Positions 34,666 through 43,224 of a stretch of DNA of 64,000 nucleotides are shown piece by piece (within the stretch, counting starts at the first letter, position 1; the number at the start of each line of letters is the position of its first letter). The notes under the pieces were generated by a model. The model was not told the origin of the DNA. It searched no databases and saw only the letters and a program-made list of their open reading frames with translations. The stretch lies in assembly GCF_019711375.1 (NCBI RefSeq), contig NZ_CP081295.1:1054001-1118000 (forward strand). Reading direction: 5' to 3'. This DNA comes from Qipengyuania aurantiaca. Lineage in GTDB: Bacteria; Pseudomonadota; Alphaproteobacteria; Sphingomonadales; Sphingomonadaceae. Position numbers and translations under genes: made by a program.

Positions 34666-35931
34666 TTACTGGTTCATCGTCGCAAAGAAGTCTTCGTTGG
34701 TCTTGGAATCCTTCATCTTGTCGAGGAGGAATTCCATCGCGTCGACCGTGCCCATCTGCATGAGGATACGGCGCAGGACCCACATCTTCGAAAGCTTGTC
34801 CTTCTCGACCAGCAGCTCTTCCTTGCGGGTGCCGGACTTGCCGACGTCGAGCGCCGGGAAGATGCGCTTGTCGGCGACCTTGCGGTCGAGGACGATTTCG
34901 CTGTTACCGGTGCCCTTGAATTCTTCGAAGATGACCTCGTCCATGCGGCTGCCGGTGTCGATCAGCGCGGTGGCGATGATAGAGAGCGAACCGCCTTCCT
35001 CGATGTTACGGGCGGCACCGAAGAAGCGCTTCGGACGCTGGAGCGCGTTGGCATCGACACCGCCGGTCAGCACCTTGCCCGAGCTGGGCACAACGGTGTT
35101 GTAAGCGCGGCCGAGGCGCGTAATCGAGTCGAGCAGGATCACGACGTCCTTCTTGTGCTCGACGAGGCGCTTGGCCTTCTCGATCACCATTTCGGCGACC
35201 TGGACGTGGCGGTTGGCCGGTTCGTCGAAGGTCGAGGAGATGACCTCGCCATTCACCGAACGCTGCATGTCGGTGACTTCCTCCGGACGCTCGTCGACGA
35301 GCAGGACCAGCAGGAAGACTTCGGGGTGGTTGTCGGTGATCGCCTTGGCGATGTTCTGCAGCAGCACCGTCTTACCGGTACGCGGCGGCGCCACGATCAA
35401 GGCGCGCTGACCCTTGCCCTGCGGCGAGATGATGTCGATCACGCGGGCCGACTTGTCCTTGACCGTCGGATCGAGCGTGTCGAGGTTGAGCTTCTCTTCC
35501 GGGTAAAGCGGCGTGAGATTGTCGAAATTGGTGCGCGTGCGCACGTTCGCCGGGTCTTCGTAATTGACCGAGGTGAGGCCGGTCAGCGCGAAATAGCGCT
35601 CGCCTTCCTTGGGCGCGCGGATCTGGCCTTCGACCGTGTCGCCGGTGCGCAGGCCCCATTTGCGGATCTGGTTGGGTGAGACGTAAATATCGTCCGGGCC
35701 GGCGAGGTAGTTCGCCTCGGGGCTGCGCAGGAAGCCGAAGCCATCCTGCAGCACCTCGATGGTGCCGATGCCCATGATTTCCTCGTTATATTCCTCATCA
35801 TCCGCCAGTTCGCGCAGGATGCAGAACATCAGGTCCTGGCGGCGCATGGTGCCGGCCGCCTCGACACCCAGTTCCTCGGCCATTGCCACGAGGTCTGCGG
35901 GTGCTTTCGCTTTCAAGTCTTTGAGATGCAT
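34666..35931 (-). CDS. rho: Transcription termination factor Rho
   Basis: 421 residues. The N-terminal Rho-N domain and the RNA-binding cold-shock domain ([20 protein letters not shown]) are present. The ATPase core carries [18 protein letters not shown] and [20 protein letters not shown]. It is a hexameric helicase that releases transcripts. A near-consensus promoter lies at 36047-36075 and the leader is about 110 bases, matching the known autoregulated rho leaders, though no specific attenuator was identified. Its position left of hemJ and hemE is the origin-flanking gene order. Confidence 0.97.
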   Translation of the reverse strand: MHLKDLKAKAPADLVAMAEELGVEAAGTMRRQDLMFCILRELADDEEYNEEIMGIGTIEVLQDGFGFLRSPEANYLAGPDDIYVSPNQIRKWGLRTGDTVEGQIRAPKEGERYFALTGLTSVNYEDPANVRTRTNFDNLTPLYPEEKLNLDTLDPTVKDKSARVIDIISPQGKGQRALIVAPPRTGKTVLLQNIAKAITDNHPEVFLLVLLVDERPEEVTDMQRSVNGEVISSTFDEPANRHVQVAEMVIEKAKRLVEHKKDVVILLDSITRLGRAYNTVVPSSGKVLTGGVDANALQRPKRFFGAARNIEEGGSLSIIATALIDTGSRMDEVIFEEFKGTGNSEIVLDRKVADKRIFPALDVGKSGTRKEELLVEKDKLSKMWVLRRILMQMGTVDAMEFLLDKMKDSKTNEDFFATMNQ

Positions 35932-36046
35932 ATAGGTTCTCGGATATTCAGAAGTGGTAATGGCCGGCAGGTCTTAGGGGCTTGGAGAAAGCGGACCTGG
36001 TCCCGTCGCGTTTCGGAGGGGACCTCTCGCCGGTCGGTAGGACGAT

Positions 36047-36075
36047 CAGATAAATTCGCTTGGAGGCCGCGTCAA
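36047..36075 (-). promoter_or_regulatory. Promoter of rho (sigma-70 type)
   Basis: On the minus strand TTGACG (36070-36075) and TATCTG (36047-36052) are separated by exactly 17 bases. Transcription would start near 36040, giving a leader of about 110 bases before the ATG of rho. Confidence 0.6.
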
Positions 36076-36092
36076 TCGATTACGAGTGCCTG

Positions 36093-36539
36093 TCACAGGT
36101 AGCGCAGGACCACCACCGTCACCACGATCAGCGCCAGCAGCACGCCGGGAGCCTCGCCCCACATGCGTAGCTGCTTCTCGGTGAGTGGCCGTTCACCCGC
36201 CGCCATCTTCTTCGACTGGGCAACCATATAGCCGTGGAAGCCGCTCAGAAGGACGACAAGCAGCAATTTGAAGTGCAGCCACCCCTCACCCCACACCTGC
36301 AGCGTTTGAGCCAGCAGCAGGCCTAAAATCCACACTACGAGGATGCTGGGCGTGAGGATGATTTTGCGCAGCAGGCCCATGCGCTTTTCCCAGAGCGCGG
36401 ATTCGGGCGATCCGGGCTCGGCCGGATGGAGGTAGATCATTTGGCGCGGAAGCATGAAGAGGCCCGCCATCCAGAAGACCATGAAGATGATGTGGCCTGC
36501 CTTGAGCCAGAGATAGGTCATCGAAAGCACATCCTGCAT
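36093..36539 (-). CDS. hemJ: Protoporphyrinogen oxidase HemJ
   Basis: 148 residues with four membrane helices. LKAGHIIFMVFWMAGLFMLP has the conserved histidine and R of HemJ, followed by KIILTPSILVVWILGLLLA and LKLLLVVLLSGFHG-like segments. HemJ oxidises protoporphyrinogen IX to protoporphyrin IX in the membrane, replacing HemG/HemY in many alphaproteobacteria. It sits directly downstream of hemE on the same strand (31 bases apart) and feeds the same pathway. The start MQDVLSM could also be MTYLW six codons later. Confidence 0.9.
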   Translation of the reverse strand: MQDVLSMTYLWLKAGHIIFMVFWMAGLFMLPRQMIYLHPAEPGSPESALWEKRMGLLRKIILTPSILVVWILGLLLAQTLQVWGEGWLHFKLLLVVLLSGFHGYMVAQSKKMAAGERPLTEKQLRMWGEAPGVLLALIVVTVVVLRYL

Positions 36540-36570
36540 GCGCGCAATCTAGGGGATCGCGCAGGCAATT

Positions 36571-37596
36571 TCACCCCTGCCATCCCCGCACCGCGGCAAT
36601 CAGGCGCTCGACATGAGCGATCGGCGTGCGCCGATCGATCCCGTGGCCGAGATTGAAGACATGCGGCCGGTCGGCAAAGGCTTCGAGGATTGTGTGAACA
36701 CGCTTCTCGAGCTGGTCCGAGCCCGCCAGCAGCAACAGCGGATCCAGATTCCCCTGCACCGCCATGCCCGCAGGCAATTCGCGTGCCACCCAGGCAGGGT
36801 CGAGCGTCTCGTCCACCCCGACCGCCTTCACGCCCGTTTCGCGCGCATAGGCCGGCAGTTTCTCGCCTGCCCCCTTCGGAAAGCCGATGACCGGCGTATG
36901 GGGATGCATCTCGGCGAGCGCCGCCACGATCCGCGCGTTGGGCGCGATGACCCAGCGTTCGAACTCATCCGGAGCAAGGCTGCCCGCCCAGCTGTCGAAC
37001 AGCTGCACCGCTTCGGCACCCGCCTCGATCTGGCCGGAGAGATAGGTGATCGTCTGCTCGGCAATTGTATCGATAATTGCCTGCAGCGCGCCCGGATCGC
37101 GATAGGCAAGCGCGCGCGCTTCGTGCTGGTCCCGGCTGCCCTCGCCCGCCACCATGTAGGTCGCCACGGTCCAGGGACTCCCCGCAAAGCCCAGCATCGT
37201 CACCCCTTCGGGCAGCCGCTTACGGCAGAGGCGCACGGTTTGGTAGATCGGTTCGTAGCGCGAAGGATCGCGTGTCAGGGCATCGAGCGATGAATCGACC
37301 AGCTTCGGCGAAAGCCTGGGCCCCTCGCCTGCCAGGAACTCGAGATTCTGGCCCAGCGCATGCGGCACGATCAGGATATCGGAAAACAGGATCGCGCCGT
37401 CGAAGCCGAAGCGGTCGATCGGCTGCAAGGTGATCTCGCACGCCGCCTCGCTGTCGTAGGCCATGGCGAGGAACCCGCCCTTACTCGCGCGCAGCTCGCG
37501 ATATTCGGGAAGGTACCGGCCCGCTTGGCGCATGAGCCAGAGAGGGACCTGCGAGTGTCGCGTACCGTTTAGCGTGTCGAGAAGGAGACCGGGCAT
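36571..37596 (-). CDS. hemE: Uroporphyrinogen decarboxylase
   Basis: 341 residues. The signature PLWLMRQAGRYLPEYREL near residue 18 and LGFAGSPWTVATYMVAGEGS near 115 identify the enzyme that decarboxylates uroporphyrinogen III to coproporphyrinogen III. The catalytic Asp/Tyr region is conserved (DSWAGSLAPDEF). In Caulobacter hemE is the gene immediately left of the replication origin, and its promoter overlaps it. The upstream gap here carries origin-like sequence. It probably forms a unit with hemJ. Confidence 0.96.
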   Translation of the reverse strand: MPGLLLDTLNGTRHSQVPLWLMRQAGRYLPEYRELRASKGGFLAMAYDSEAACEITLQPIDRFGFDGAILFSDILIVPHALGQNLEFLAGEGPRLSPKLVDSSLDALTRDPSRYEPIYQTVRLCRKRLPEGVTMLGFAGSPWTVATYMVAGEGSRDQHEARALAYRDPGALQAIIDTIAEQTITYLSGQIEAGAEAVQLFDSWAGSLAPDEFERWVIAPNARIVAALAEMHPHTPVIGFPKGAGEKLPAYARETGVKAVGVDETLDPAWVARELPAGMAVQGNLDPLLLLAGSDQLEKRVHTILEAFADRPHVFNLGHGIDRRTPIAHVERLIAAVRGWQG

Positions 37597-37607
37597 TCAG
37601 GAGTCCA

Positions 37608-37625
37608 ATAATACCTAGTTATTAT
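37608..37625. repeat. AT-rich dyad in the candidate origin
   Basis: ATAATA (37608-37613) and TATTAT (37620-37625) are exact complements across six bases. The block from about 37605 to 37636 is much more AT-rich than the surrounding genes and is a plausible unwinding element. Confidence 0.5.
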
Positions 37626-37650
37626 AAGGATTGATGGAGTCTGTTGGCCC

Positions 37651-37659
37651 TGTGGATAT
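37651..37659 (-). promoter_or_regulatory. DnaA-box-like 9-mer
   Basis: TGTGGATAT on the plus strand is ATATCCACA on the minus strand, one mismatch from the consensus TTATCCACA. It is the best DnaA-box match in the hemE-ppsR gap. Confidence 0.5.
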
Positions 37660-37754
37660 CGGGCACAAGCCGCCCCTGCCCTATTTCCGGGTCCGATGGA
37701 AGGCTTGCGTGGGCACAGGCGAATCGTGACGTGGCCTGAGTCGAGTCAATTTTG

Positions 37755-37769
37755 TCCCCACTGTCCCCA
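37755..37769 (+). promoter_or_regulatory. Two tandem TCCCCA motifs (W-box-like DnaA sites)
   Basis: TCCCCA at 37755-37760 and again at 37764-37769, nine bases apart, within TTTGTCCCCACTGTCCCCA. TCCCCA is the core of the weak DnaA W-boxes described in the Caulobacter origin. The short motif could occur by chance. Confidence 0.4.
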
Positions 37770-37869
37770 GCCTGCGCAAAACACGAAGCTTGCTGTGCGG
37801 GAATCACCCCCGAACAGGACTCGTAACGGGGAGGGAATTCGTCACCGAACTTGTCGCCAGACCTGTCCC

Positions 37870-38763
37870 GTGGTTTATCCCGAAGCTGTCCACACCCCCA
37901 AATCCGAGGCGATCATAGCCGACCGTATCCACCTCCACCTCCTGTCGGACAGCACCGGCGAAACGCTGGAAATGCTCGCAAAAGCGGCGCTTGCGCAGTT
38001 CGACGACGCCGCCGTGGTGCGCCATTTCTGGCCCATGGTGCGCTCGAAACAGCATCTCGACCGGATCGTGCCCGAACTCAAGGCCAATCCGGGCCTCGTG
38101 CTCTTCACCCTAGTCAACCAGGAAGCGCGATCGCGGCTGGAAGAGGTCTGCGCGCAGAACGGCCTGCCCGCCGTGCCGATCCTCGACCGCGTGACCGAGG
38201 CGCTGGAAAAGGCGCTGGGGCAGGAAGCGCACGGGCGACCCGGCCGCCAGCACCAGATGGACAAGGCCTATTTCGATCGGGTCGAGGCAATCCAGTTCAC
38301 CATCGCGCATGACGACGGGATCGGCTGGGACAATTGGGAGCAGGCCGATATCCTGCTGGCCGGTGTGTCGCGCAGCTCGAAAACGCCGACCAGCATCTAT
38401 CTCGCCAACCGCGGCTACAAGGTCGCCAACATTCCGCTGGTGGTCGAAAGCCCGCCGCCGCCCAAGCTGTTCGAGTTGAAGAACCCGATGGTCGTAGGCC
38501 TCACCACCGCGCCCGAACGGCTGGTGCAGATCCGTCGCAACCGCCTGCTGACGCTGAACGAAAAGGCCGAAACCGACTATGTCGACAACGAGCGCGTAAA
38601 GAGCGAGGTGGCCTTTGCGCGCCGGATGTTCGCCGATAACGGCTGGCCGGTGATCGACGTGACGCGCCGCTCGATCGAGGAAACCGCCGCCGCCGTGATC
38701 CGACTCTATGGCGAGCGTGCCCAGCGCCAGGATGGCGAGTTCGAGGGAGTGAAGGCGATATGA
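37870..38763 (+). CDS. ppsR: Pyruvate, phosphate dikinase regulatory protein (PPSR/DUF299 family)
   Basis: 297 residues from GTG at 37870. The family core starts at [20 protein letters not shown]. The P-loop-like [18 protein letters not shown] near residue 165 and the C-terminal [16 protein letters not shown] are hallmarks of the bifunctional kinase/pyrophosphorylase that phosphorylates PEP synthase or PPDK. The exact start is uncertain: GTG at 37870 is the last usable start codon before the core, and none lies closer. The gene is the first on the right arm and overlaps maf by four bases. Confidence 0.9.
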   Translation: MVYPEAVHTPKSEAIIADRIHLHLLSDSTGETLEMLAKAALAQFDDAAVVRHFWPMVRSKQHLDRIVPELKANPGLVLFTLVNQEARSRLEEVCAQNGLPAVPILDRVTEALEKALGQEAHGRPGRQHQMDKAYFDRVEAIQFTIAHDDGIGWDNWEQADILLAGVSRSSKTPTSIYLANRGYKVANIPLVVESPPPPKLFELKNPMVVGLTTAPERLVQIRRNRLLTLNEKAETDYVDNERVKSEVAFARRMFADNGWPVIDVTRRSIEETAAAVIRLYGERAQRQDGEFEGVKAI

Positions 38764-39356
38764 GCCCTCTTGCGGGAAGCGGCATCGTGCTCGCGTCCAA
38801 TTCCGCGTCGCGCAAGGCGATGCTGGAGGCCGCCGGGGTCGCGTTCGAAGCGCGTCCTGCCGATGTCGACGAGCGCGCGCTCGAGGCGGAGATGGAAGGC
38901 GCGGAACCGGCCGAAGTGGCGCAGGCTTTGGCGGGGGCCAAGGCGGCCGCCGTTTCGGATGCGCGGATCGTGCTCGGCAGCGACTCGCTGGTCGAGGTCG
39001 ATGGCCGCCGCTTCGACAAGCCCGCCAGCCGCGAACAGGCGGCCGAGCATTTGCGCTTCTTCTCGGGCAAGGTGATGACGCTTCACAGCGCCGCCGCGCT
39101 GGCGAAGGACGGCCAGATCGTCTGGGTCGGGTCCGATTTCGCGCGGCTCCGCGTGCGCGAGCTCTCCGAAGACTTCATCGCGGCCTATCTCGAGGCCGAA
39201 TGGCCCGAAGTGTCCTATTGCGTCGGCGTCTTCCGGATCGAAGGCCCGGGCGTGCAATTGTTCGAAAGCATCATGGGTGATCAGTTCACCGTTCTCGGCA
39301 TGCCGCTTTTGCAAGTGATTGATGCGCTGCGCAAGGAAGGCGTCCTCACCTCGTGA
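38760..39356 (+). CDS. maf: Maf family nucleotide pyrophosphatase
   Basis: 198 residues. It contains [18 protein letters not shown] at the N-terminus, [18 protein letters not shown] and the later [19 protein letters not shown]. These are the Maf motifs, including the catalytic aspartate region. Maf proteins hydrolyse non-canonical or modified nucleoside triphosphates and were first linked to septum inhibition. The ATG overlaps the ppsR stop (ATGA), and aroE overlaps its end by four bases, giving a translationally coupled series. Confidence 0.93.
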   Translation: MSPLAGSGIVLASNSASRKAMLEAAGVAFEARPADVDERALEAEMEGAEPAEVAQALAGAKAAAVSDARIVLGSDSLVEVDGRRFDKPASREQAAEHLRFFSGKVMTLHSAAALAKDGQIVWVGSDFARLRVRELSEDFIAAYLEAEWPEVSYCVGVFRIEGPGVQLFESIMGDQFTVLGMPLLQVIDALRKEGVLTS

Positions 39357-40204
39357 GCCACTATGCCGAAGTGATCGGCGATCCGATCGCCCAGTCGAAA
39401 TCGCCCGCGATCCACGGCTTCTGGATCGAAAAGCTGGGGCTCGACGCGGGCTACCGCGCGCATCACGTCACAGCGGAAGACCTTCCCGCCTATATCGCCG
39501 CGCGGCGCGAGGATGCAGACTGGCGCGGCTGCAATGTCACCATGCCGCACAAACAGGCGGTGCTGCCGCTGGTCGACCGTCTCGAGCCGCTGGCGAAGCG
39601 CGTGGGCGCGGTGAACACTATCCACCGGGCGAAAGACGGCGCGCTCGTCGGGCGAAACACCGACGTGGCCGGTTTTCTCGAGCCCTTGCGCGAACGGCTG
39701 AGGCAGCAGCATTATTTCCGCATGGCACGCGTGCTTGGCACCGGCGGTGCGGCGCGCGCGATCGTCGCAGGGCTTGCGAACGAGGGTTTCACGCTGGTGG
39801 TCGCCGGGCGCGATCCTGCGAAGGCGCAGGCGCTGCTCGACGAACTGGCACCCGGAGAGCACCACACCGCCCCGCTCACGCATTTCGCCAAGGCCACCGA
39901 TTTCGCCTTCGACGACCGCGAGGGCTGCTGCGACCTCGTGATCAACGCCAGCCCGCTTGGTATGCGCGGCCAACCCCCGCTCGCCTTCGACTGGAGCCAC
40001 GCCCCGCCCGGCTCGCTCGCCTACGATATCGTCACCGATCCGGTGGAGACCGATTTCCTCATGGCCGCCCAAAAAGCCGGTTTCGAGACCGTCGACGGCC
40101 TCGCCATGCTCATCGGGCAGGCGGCTGCGGCCTTCACCCATTTCTTCGGCAAAGAACCCCCGCGCGAGCATGATGCCGAGCTGCGCGCGAGGCTCGCCGC
40201 ATGA
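39353..40204 (+). CDS. aroE: Shikimate dehydrogenase (NADP+)
   Basis: 283 residues from GTG. The substrate site is [18 protein letters not shown] at the N-terminus, and the catalytic lysine is in [16 protein letters not shown] binding follows in [30 protein letters not shown] and the C-terminal [19 protein letters not shown] complete the fold. It reduces 3-dehydroshikimate in aromatic amino acid synthesis. It overlaps maf and coaE by four bases at each end. Confidence 0.96.
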   Translation: MSHYAEVIGDPIAQSKSPAIHGFWIEKLGLDAGYRAHHVTAEDLPAYIAARREDADWRGCNVTMPHKQAVLPLVDRLEPLAKRVGAVNTIHRAKDGALVGRNTDVAGFLEPLRERLRQQHYFRMARVLGTGGAARAIVAGLANEGFTLVVAGRDPAKAQALLDELAPGEHHTAPLTHFAKATDFAFDDREGCCDLVINASPLGMRGQPPLAFDWSHAPPGSLAYDIVTDPVETDFLMAAQKAGFETVDGLAMLIGQAAAAFTHFFGKEPPREHDAELRARLAA

Positions 40205-40818
40205 CCAAACCGCTGATCATCGGCCTCACCGGCTCCATCGGCATGGGCAAGTCGACCGTGGCCTCCATGTTCGAAGCAGCGGGCGTGCCCGTCTTCGATG
40301 CCGACGCCGAGGTGCGCGCCATGCAGGGTCCAGGCGGCGAACTCGTGGCCCGGATCGAGGCGGAATTTCCCGGCAGCAGTGACGAGACCGGCGTGCTGCG
40401 CGAAAAGCTCGGCGCGCAGGTGTTCGGCGATCCGGAGGCCCTCGCCCGGCTCGAAGCCATCGTCCATCCCGCCGTCGGCCGGAAGCGCGAGGCTTTCCTG
40501 ATCGAGCATTTCGGTGCGCCCTTCGTCGTCTTCGACATCCCGCTCCTGTTCGAGAAAGGCGGCCACGCCCTGGTCGACCGCATCGTGGTCGTCTCGGCAC
40601 CGGCCGAAGTGCAGCGCGCCCGTGTGCTGGCGCGGCCCGGCATGACGCCGGAGAAATTCGCTCATATCCTCGAGTTGCAGACACCCGACGCCGAGAAGCG
40701 CGAACGCGCGACCTATATCATCGATACGGGACAATCGCTGGCCGAAACCGAGGACGAAGTGCTGGCGCTTATCGCCACACTCCGAAGCGAACGCACGGAC
40801 GGCGCAGGCCAGAAATAG
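40201..40818 (+). CDS. coaE: Dephospho-CoA kinase
   Basis: 205 residues. The P-loop GLTGSIGMGKSTVASMF is at residue 9, and VFDIPLLFEKGGHALVD and the RVLARPGM motif follow. It phosphorylates dephospho-CoA to CoA, the last step of the pathway. The ATG overlaps the aroE stop. Fifty bases separate it from dnaQ. The order ppsR-maf-aroE-coaE-dnaQ is conserved to the right of the origin in Caulobacter relatives. Confidence 0.96.
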   Translation: MTKPLIIGLTGSIGMGKSTVASMFEAAGVPVFDADAEVRAMQGPGGELVARIEAEFPGSSDETGVLREKLGAQVFGDPEALARLEAIVHPAVGRKREAFLIEHFGAPFVVFDIPLLFEKGGHALVDRIVVVSAPAEVQRARVLARPGMTPEKFAHILELQTPDAEKRERATYIIDTGQSLAETEDEVLALIATLRSERTDGAGQK

Positions 40819-40868
40819 GGACTGTAACCCCCTTGTAATCTGCGCGCACGAGTCCGATAGGTTAGCTA

Positions 40869-41558
40869 ATGCGTGAAATCGTCTTCGATACCGAAACCAC
40901 CGGCTTGGACCCCAAGACAGGGGATCGGATGGTGGAAATCGGCTGCGTCGAGATGGTCAATCTCGTGCCCACGGGAAACACCTTCCACGCCTATTACAAT
41001 CCCGAGCGTGACATGCCCGCCGGCGCCGAAGCGGTGCACGGCCTGTCTGCCGCTTTCCTGTCCGACAAGCCGCTGTTCCGCGATACCGCGCACGAATTGC
41101 TGGACTTTATCGGCGACGCGCCGCTGATCGCGCATAACGCGGGCTTCGACTTCGGCTTCCTCAACGCTGAACTGGCTCTGTGCGAGCGTGAGGCGGTTTG
41201 CATGAGCCGCATGATCGACACGGTTGCCCTGGCGAAGAAGCGTCATCCCGGCGCGAAGCTCTCGCTCGACGCACTTTGCACGCGCTACGGAATCGATCGC
41301 AGCCACCGCGTGAAGCACGGCGCGCTGCTCGATGCCGAATTGCTCGCGCAGGTCTATGTCGAACTGAAGGGCGGCCGCCAGATTGGTCTCGAACTCGCGG
41401 CCGAAACCGCAGCTGTCGAAGTTACGCAGGAAGCCGTCGCCGTGCGCAAGGCGCCCGAAGGGCCACGCCGCGAACCGCGGCCGCACGCGCCCAGCGCCGA
41501 AGAGCTGGCGCGGCACAGGGAATTCATGGCCGGGATCGAAAACCCCCTTTGGGGGTAA
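40869..41558 (+). CDS. dnaQ: DNA polymerase III epsilon subunit (3'-5' proofreading exonuclease)
   Basis: 229 residues. Exo I is VFDTETTGLDPKTGDRMVE, Exo II is LIAHNAGFDFGFLNAEL, and Exo III carries HRVKHGALLDAELLAQV, the DEDDh pattern with the catalytic histidine. The subunit proofreads within the replicative polymerase core. The C-terminal 45 residues are proline/arginine-rich and are the part that contacts the alpha subunit. Located about 3 kb to the right of the candidate origin. Confidence 0.96.
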   Translation: MREIVFDTETTGLDPKTGDRMVEIGCVEMVNLVPTGNTFHAYYNPERDMPAGAEAVHGLSAAFLSDKPLFRDTAHELLDFIGDAPLIAHNAGFDFGFLNAELALCEREAVCMSRMIDTVALAKKRHPGAKLSLDALCTRYGIDRSHRVKHGALLDAELLAQVYVELKGGRQIGLELAAETAAVEVTQEAVAVRKAPEGPRREPRPHAPSAEELARHREFMAGIENPLWG

Positions 41559-41630
41559 GTCCCAGGCCCGAAGACCGGCGGACGGGGCCGGGTGGATCGT
41601 TCGGGGCGCGACAATAAGGAGAAAGACTCT

Positions 41631-42203
41631 ATGGATATCCGTGTTTCGGGCCACCAGATCGACACCGGCGCAGCCTTGCAGACCCATGTCGAAGACCGAA
41701 TGCAGGGCATTGTCGAAAAGTACTTCAACCGCGCGATCTCCAGCCACGTGACCTTCGGCAAGGCCGCGGGCGGCGCCTATTCCTCCGATATCGTCGCGCA
41801 TGTGATGCAGGGCCTCATCCTGAAGGGCCATGCCGAGGCGCACGACGTCCACCAGGCCTTCGACGCGGCGGCCGCAAAGATCGAAAAGCAGCTGCGCCGC
41901 TACAAGCGCCGGATCAAGGACCGCCACGAACAGGCCGACCACGCGATGCGCGAACAGGAAGCGGCCTATACGATTTTCGCCGCTCCCGATTCCGACACCG
42001 AGGCCGAGGTCGAGCATGACAGCCCTCCGGTCATCGCCGAAACCAGCGCGCTCATTCCCGAATGCTCGGTTGCCGACGCGGTGATGTTGCTCGACTTGCA
42101 GAACGCCAGCGCGCTGTTCTTCAAGAACGGCGCGACCGAAGCGCACAACATGGTCTATCGCCGTGCCGACGGATCGATCGGCTGGGTCGAGCCGCGCGGC
42201 TGA
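41631..42203 (+). CDS. hpf: Ribosome hibernation promoting factor HPF (long form)
   Basis: 190 residues. The N-terminal domain (MDIRVSGHQIDTGAALQTHV ... KIEKQLRRYKRRIKD) binds 30S, and a linker precedes the C-terminal dimerisation domain (ECSVADAVMLLDLQNASALF, VYRRADGSIGWVEPRG). This is the long HPF, which dimerises 70S ribosomes to 100S in stationary phase. The ATG at 41631 has AAGGAG upstream, so the longer upstream frame is rejected. It is followed by a thioesterase gene. Confidence 0.93.
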   Translation: MDIRVSGHQIDTGAALQTHVEDRMQGIVEKYFNRAISSHVTFGKAAGGAYSSDIVAHVMQGLILKGHAEAHDVHQAFDAAAAKIEKQLRRYKRRIKDRHEQADHAMREQEAAYTIFAAPDSDTEAEVEHDSPPVIAETSALIPECSVADAVMLLDLQNASALFFKNGATEAHNMVYRRADGSIGWVEPRG

Positions 42204-42228
42204 AACGGCAGATCCAAGAGGCATTGCA

Positions 42229-42687
42229 GTGAACGGGGCGGCAAGCAGCGGGGCTGGGCACCATTTTCGTGCGCTCGAGACCCTATACGCCTCCGCCCCG
42301 GTCAACGCGCTGTTCGATTCGGCGCTCGAAGTGACCGGTGAAGGCGCAGCGCGGATCACCTTCGAAGTAACCGAAAGCGTCTTCCACGCCGCCGGTGCCG
42401 CGCACGGCACGATCTACTTCAAGATGCTCGACGATGCCGCCTTCTATGCCGCCAACACGCTGGTCACCGACCGTTTCCTCCTCACCACCAGCTTCAACCT
42501 CCATTTCACCAAGCCGGTGCGCGAGGGCAAGGTGGTGGCCGAGGGGCGCTGGGTGAGCGGACGCCGCCGCGTCTTTGTCGCCGAATCGCGGCTGGTCGAT
42601 GCCGAGGGCGAGGAAATCGGCCGCGGGACCGGTACTTTCATGAAATCGCGAATCCCGCTCTCCAGCCTCGATGGCTACACGGGATGA
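42229..42687 (+). CDS. PaaI family thioesterase (hot-dog fold)
   Basis: 152 residues from GTG at 42229 with AAGAGG upstream. The hot-dog helix and strand motif is HAAGAAHGTIYFKMLDDAAFYA, and LTTSFNLHFTKPVREGKV with GRRRVFVAESRLVDAEG follow. The usual PaaI catalytic context (HGG..) is altered to HGT. It is expected to hydrolyse acyl-CoA, substrate unknown. It overlaps the next gene by four bases. Confidence 0.85.
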   Translation: MNGAASSGAGHHFRALETLYASAPVNALFDSALEVTGEGAARITFEVTESVFHAAGAAHGTIYFKMLDDAAFYAANTLVTDRFLLTTSFNLHFTKPVREGKVVAEGRWVSGRRRVFVAESRLVDAEGEEIGRGTGTFMKSRIPLSSLDGYTG

Positions 42688-43025
42688 GCGAGGACGCACG
42701 GCTGCCCGCCCACCTCGAAGTCGCCGGCCTGATCAAGCTCGCCCAAGGTCTCGGCGGCTTCGGAATGGTTCTGCAAAAGGGTGAATACGATGCCGGGACC
42801 ATCGTTATATTAACCATGCATAGTGGCAATAATGCACGCCTGTGGGAGCGTATGCCGCAGATGGACGGGTCCCGCCGCTTCACCTGCACGCGTGAGCAGG
42901 ACACTGAAAATCCACGAGAATTTGACGAATATGTCGCCAAAAGGCAACGTCAAGATCCAGACTGCTGGTTCGTCGAGCTCGACGGTCCCGAAGTGGAACG
43001 GCTGGTAGATTCATCCCCTCGTTAA
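42684..43025 (+). CDS. DUF1491 family protein
   Basis: 113 residues. It contains LPAHLEVAGLIKLAQGLGGF near the N-terminus and a C-terminal segment with QRQDPDCWFVELDGPEVERL, both diagnostic of DUF1491, a family of small alphaproteobacterial proteins of unknown function. No membrane or signal sequence. The start overlaps the thioesterase stop. A likely promoter for the next gene begins two bases past its stop. Confidence 0.85.
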   Translation: MSEDARLPAHLEVAGLIKLAQGLGGFGMVLQKGEYDAGTIVILTMHSGNNARLWERMPQMDGSRRFTCTREQDTENPREFDEYVAKRQRQDPDCWFVELDGPEVERLVDSSPR

Positions 43026-43026
43026 C

Positions 43027-43054
43027 TTGACGCAGTTTCAAATGAGACTATTTG
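43027..43054 (+). promoter_or_regulatory. Putative promoter upstream of the SleB-type hydrolase
   Basis: TTGACG (43027-43032), 16-base spacer, TATTTG (43049-43054). The leader would be about 165 bases before the ATG at 43225, longer than usual, with no gene inside. Confidence 0.4.
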
Positions 43055-43224
43055 GGGCCGCAGCTTCGATGCGCAGGCGGTCCGATTGGCAATGGGGTCG
43101 ATGGACTAGCACGCAGACGGGGAGCAAGCGGCAGGCCCGCTAACGGAACCAGACTTTCAGACGCAAGCAACGCGCACCGGTTCCCAGCCTGCGACAGCTA
43201 CTCACCGCCCAGATAAGCGGAACT

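Larger units (their letters stand above)
37597..37869. other. Candidate chromosomal replication origin (oriC)
   Basis: The 273-base gap between divergent hemE and ppsR matches the position of Cori in Caulobacter. Seen in it: an AT-rich dyad ATAATA-cctagt-TATTAT (37608-37625) beside hemE, a DnaA-box-like ATATCCACA on the minus strand at 37651-37659 (one mismatch), two TCCCCA W-box-like motifs (37755-37760, 37764-37769) and six GANTC sites (37601, 37637, 37721, 37743, 37801, 37818). CTGTCCACA at 37886 lies just inside ppsR. The gene order parAB-rsmG-mnmG-mnmE-rho-hemJ-hemE on one side and ppsR-maf-aroE-coaE-dnaQ on the other, each running away from the gap, supports the call. No functional evidence is available. 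Confidence 0.75.
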
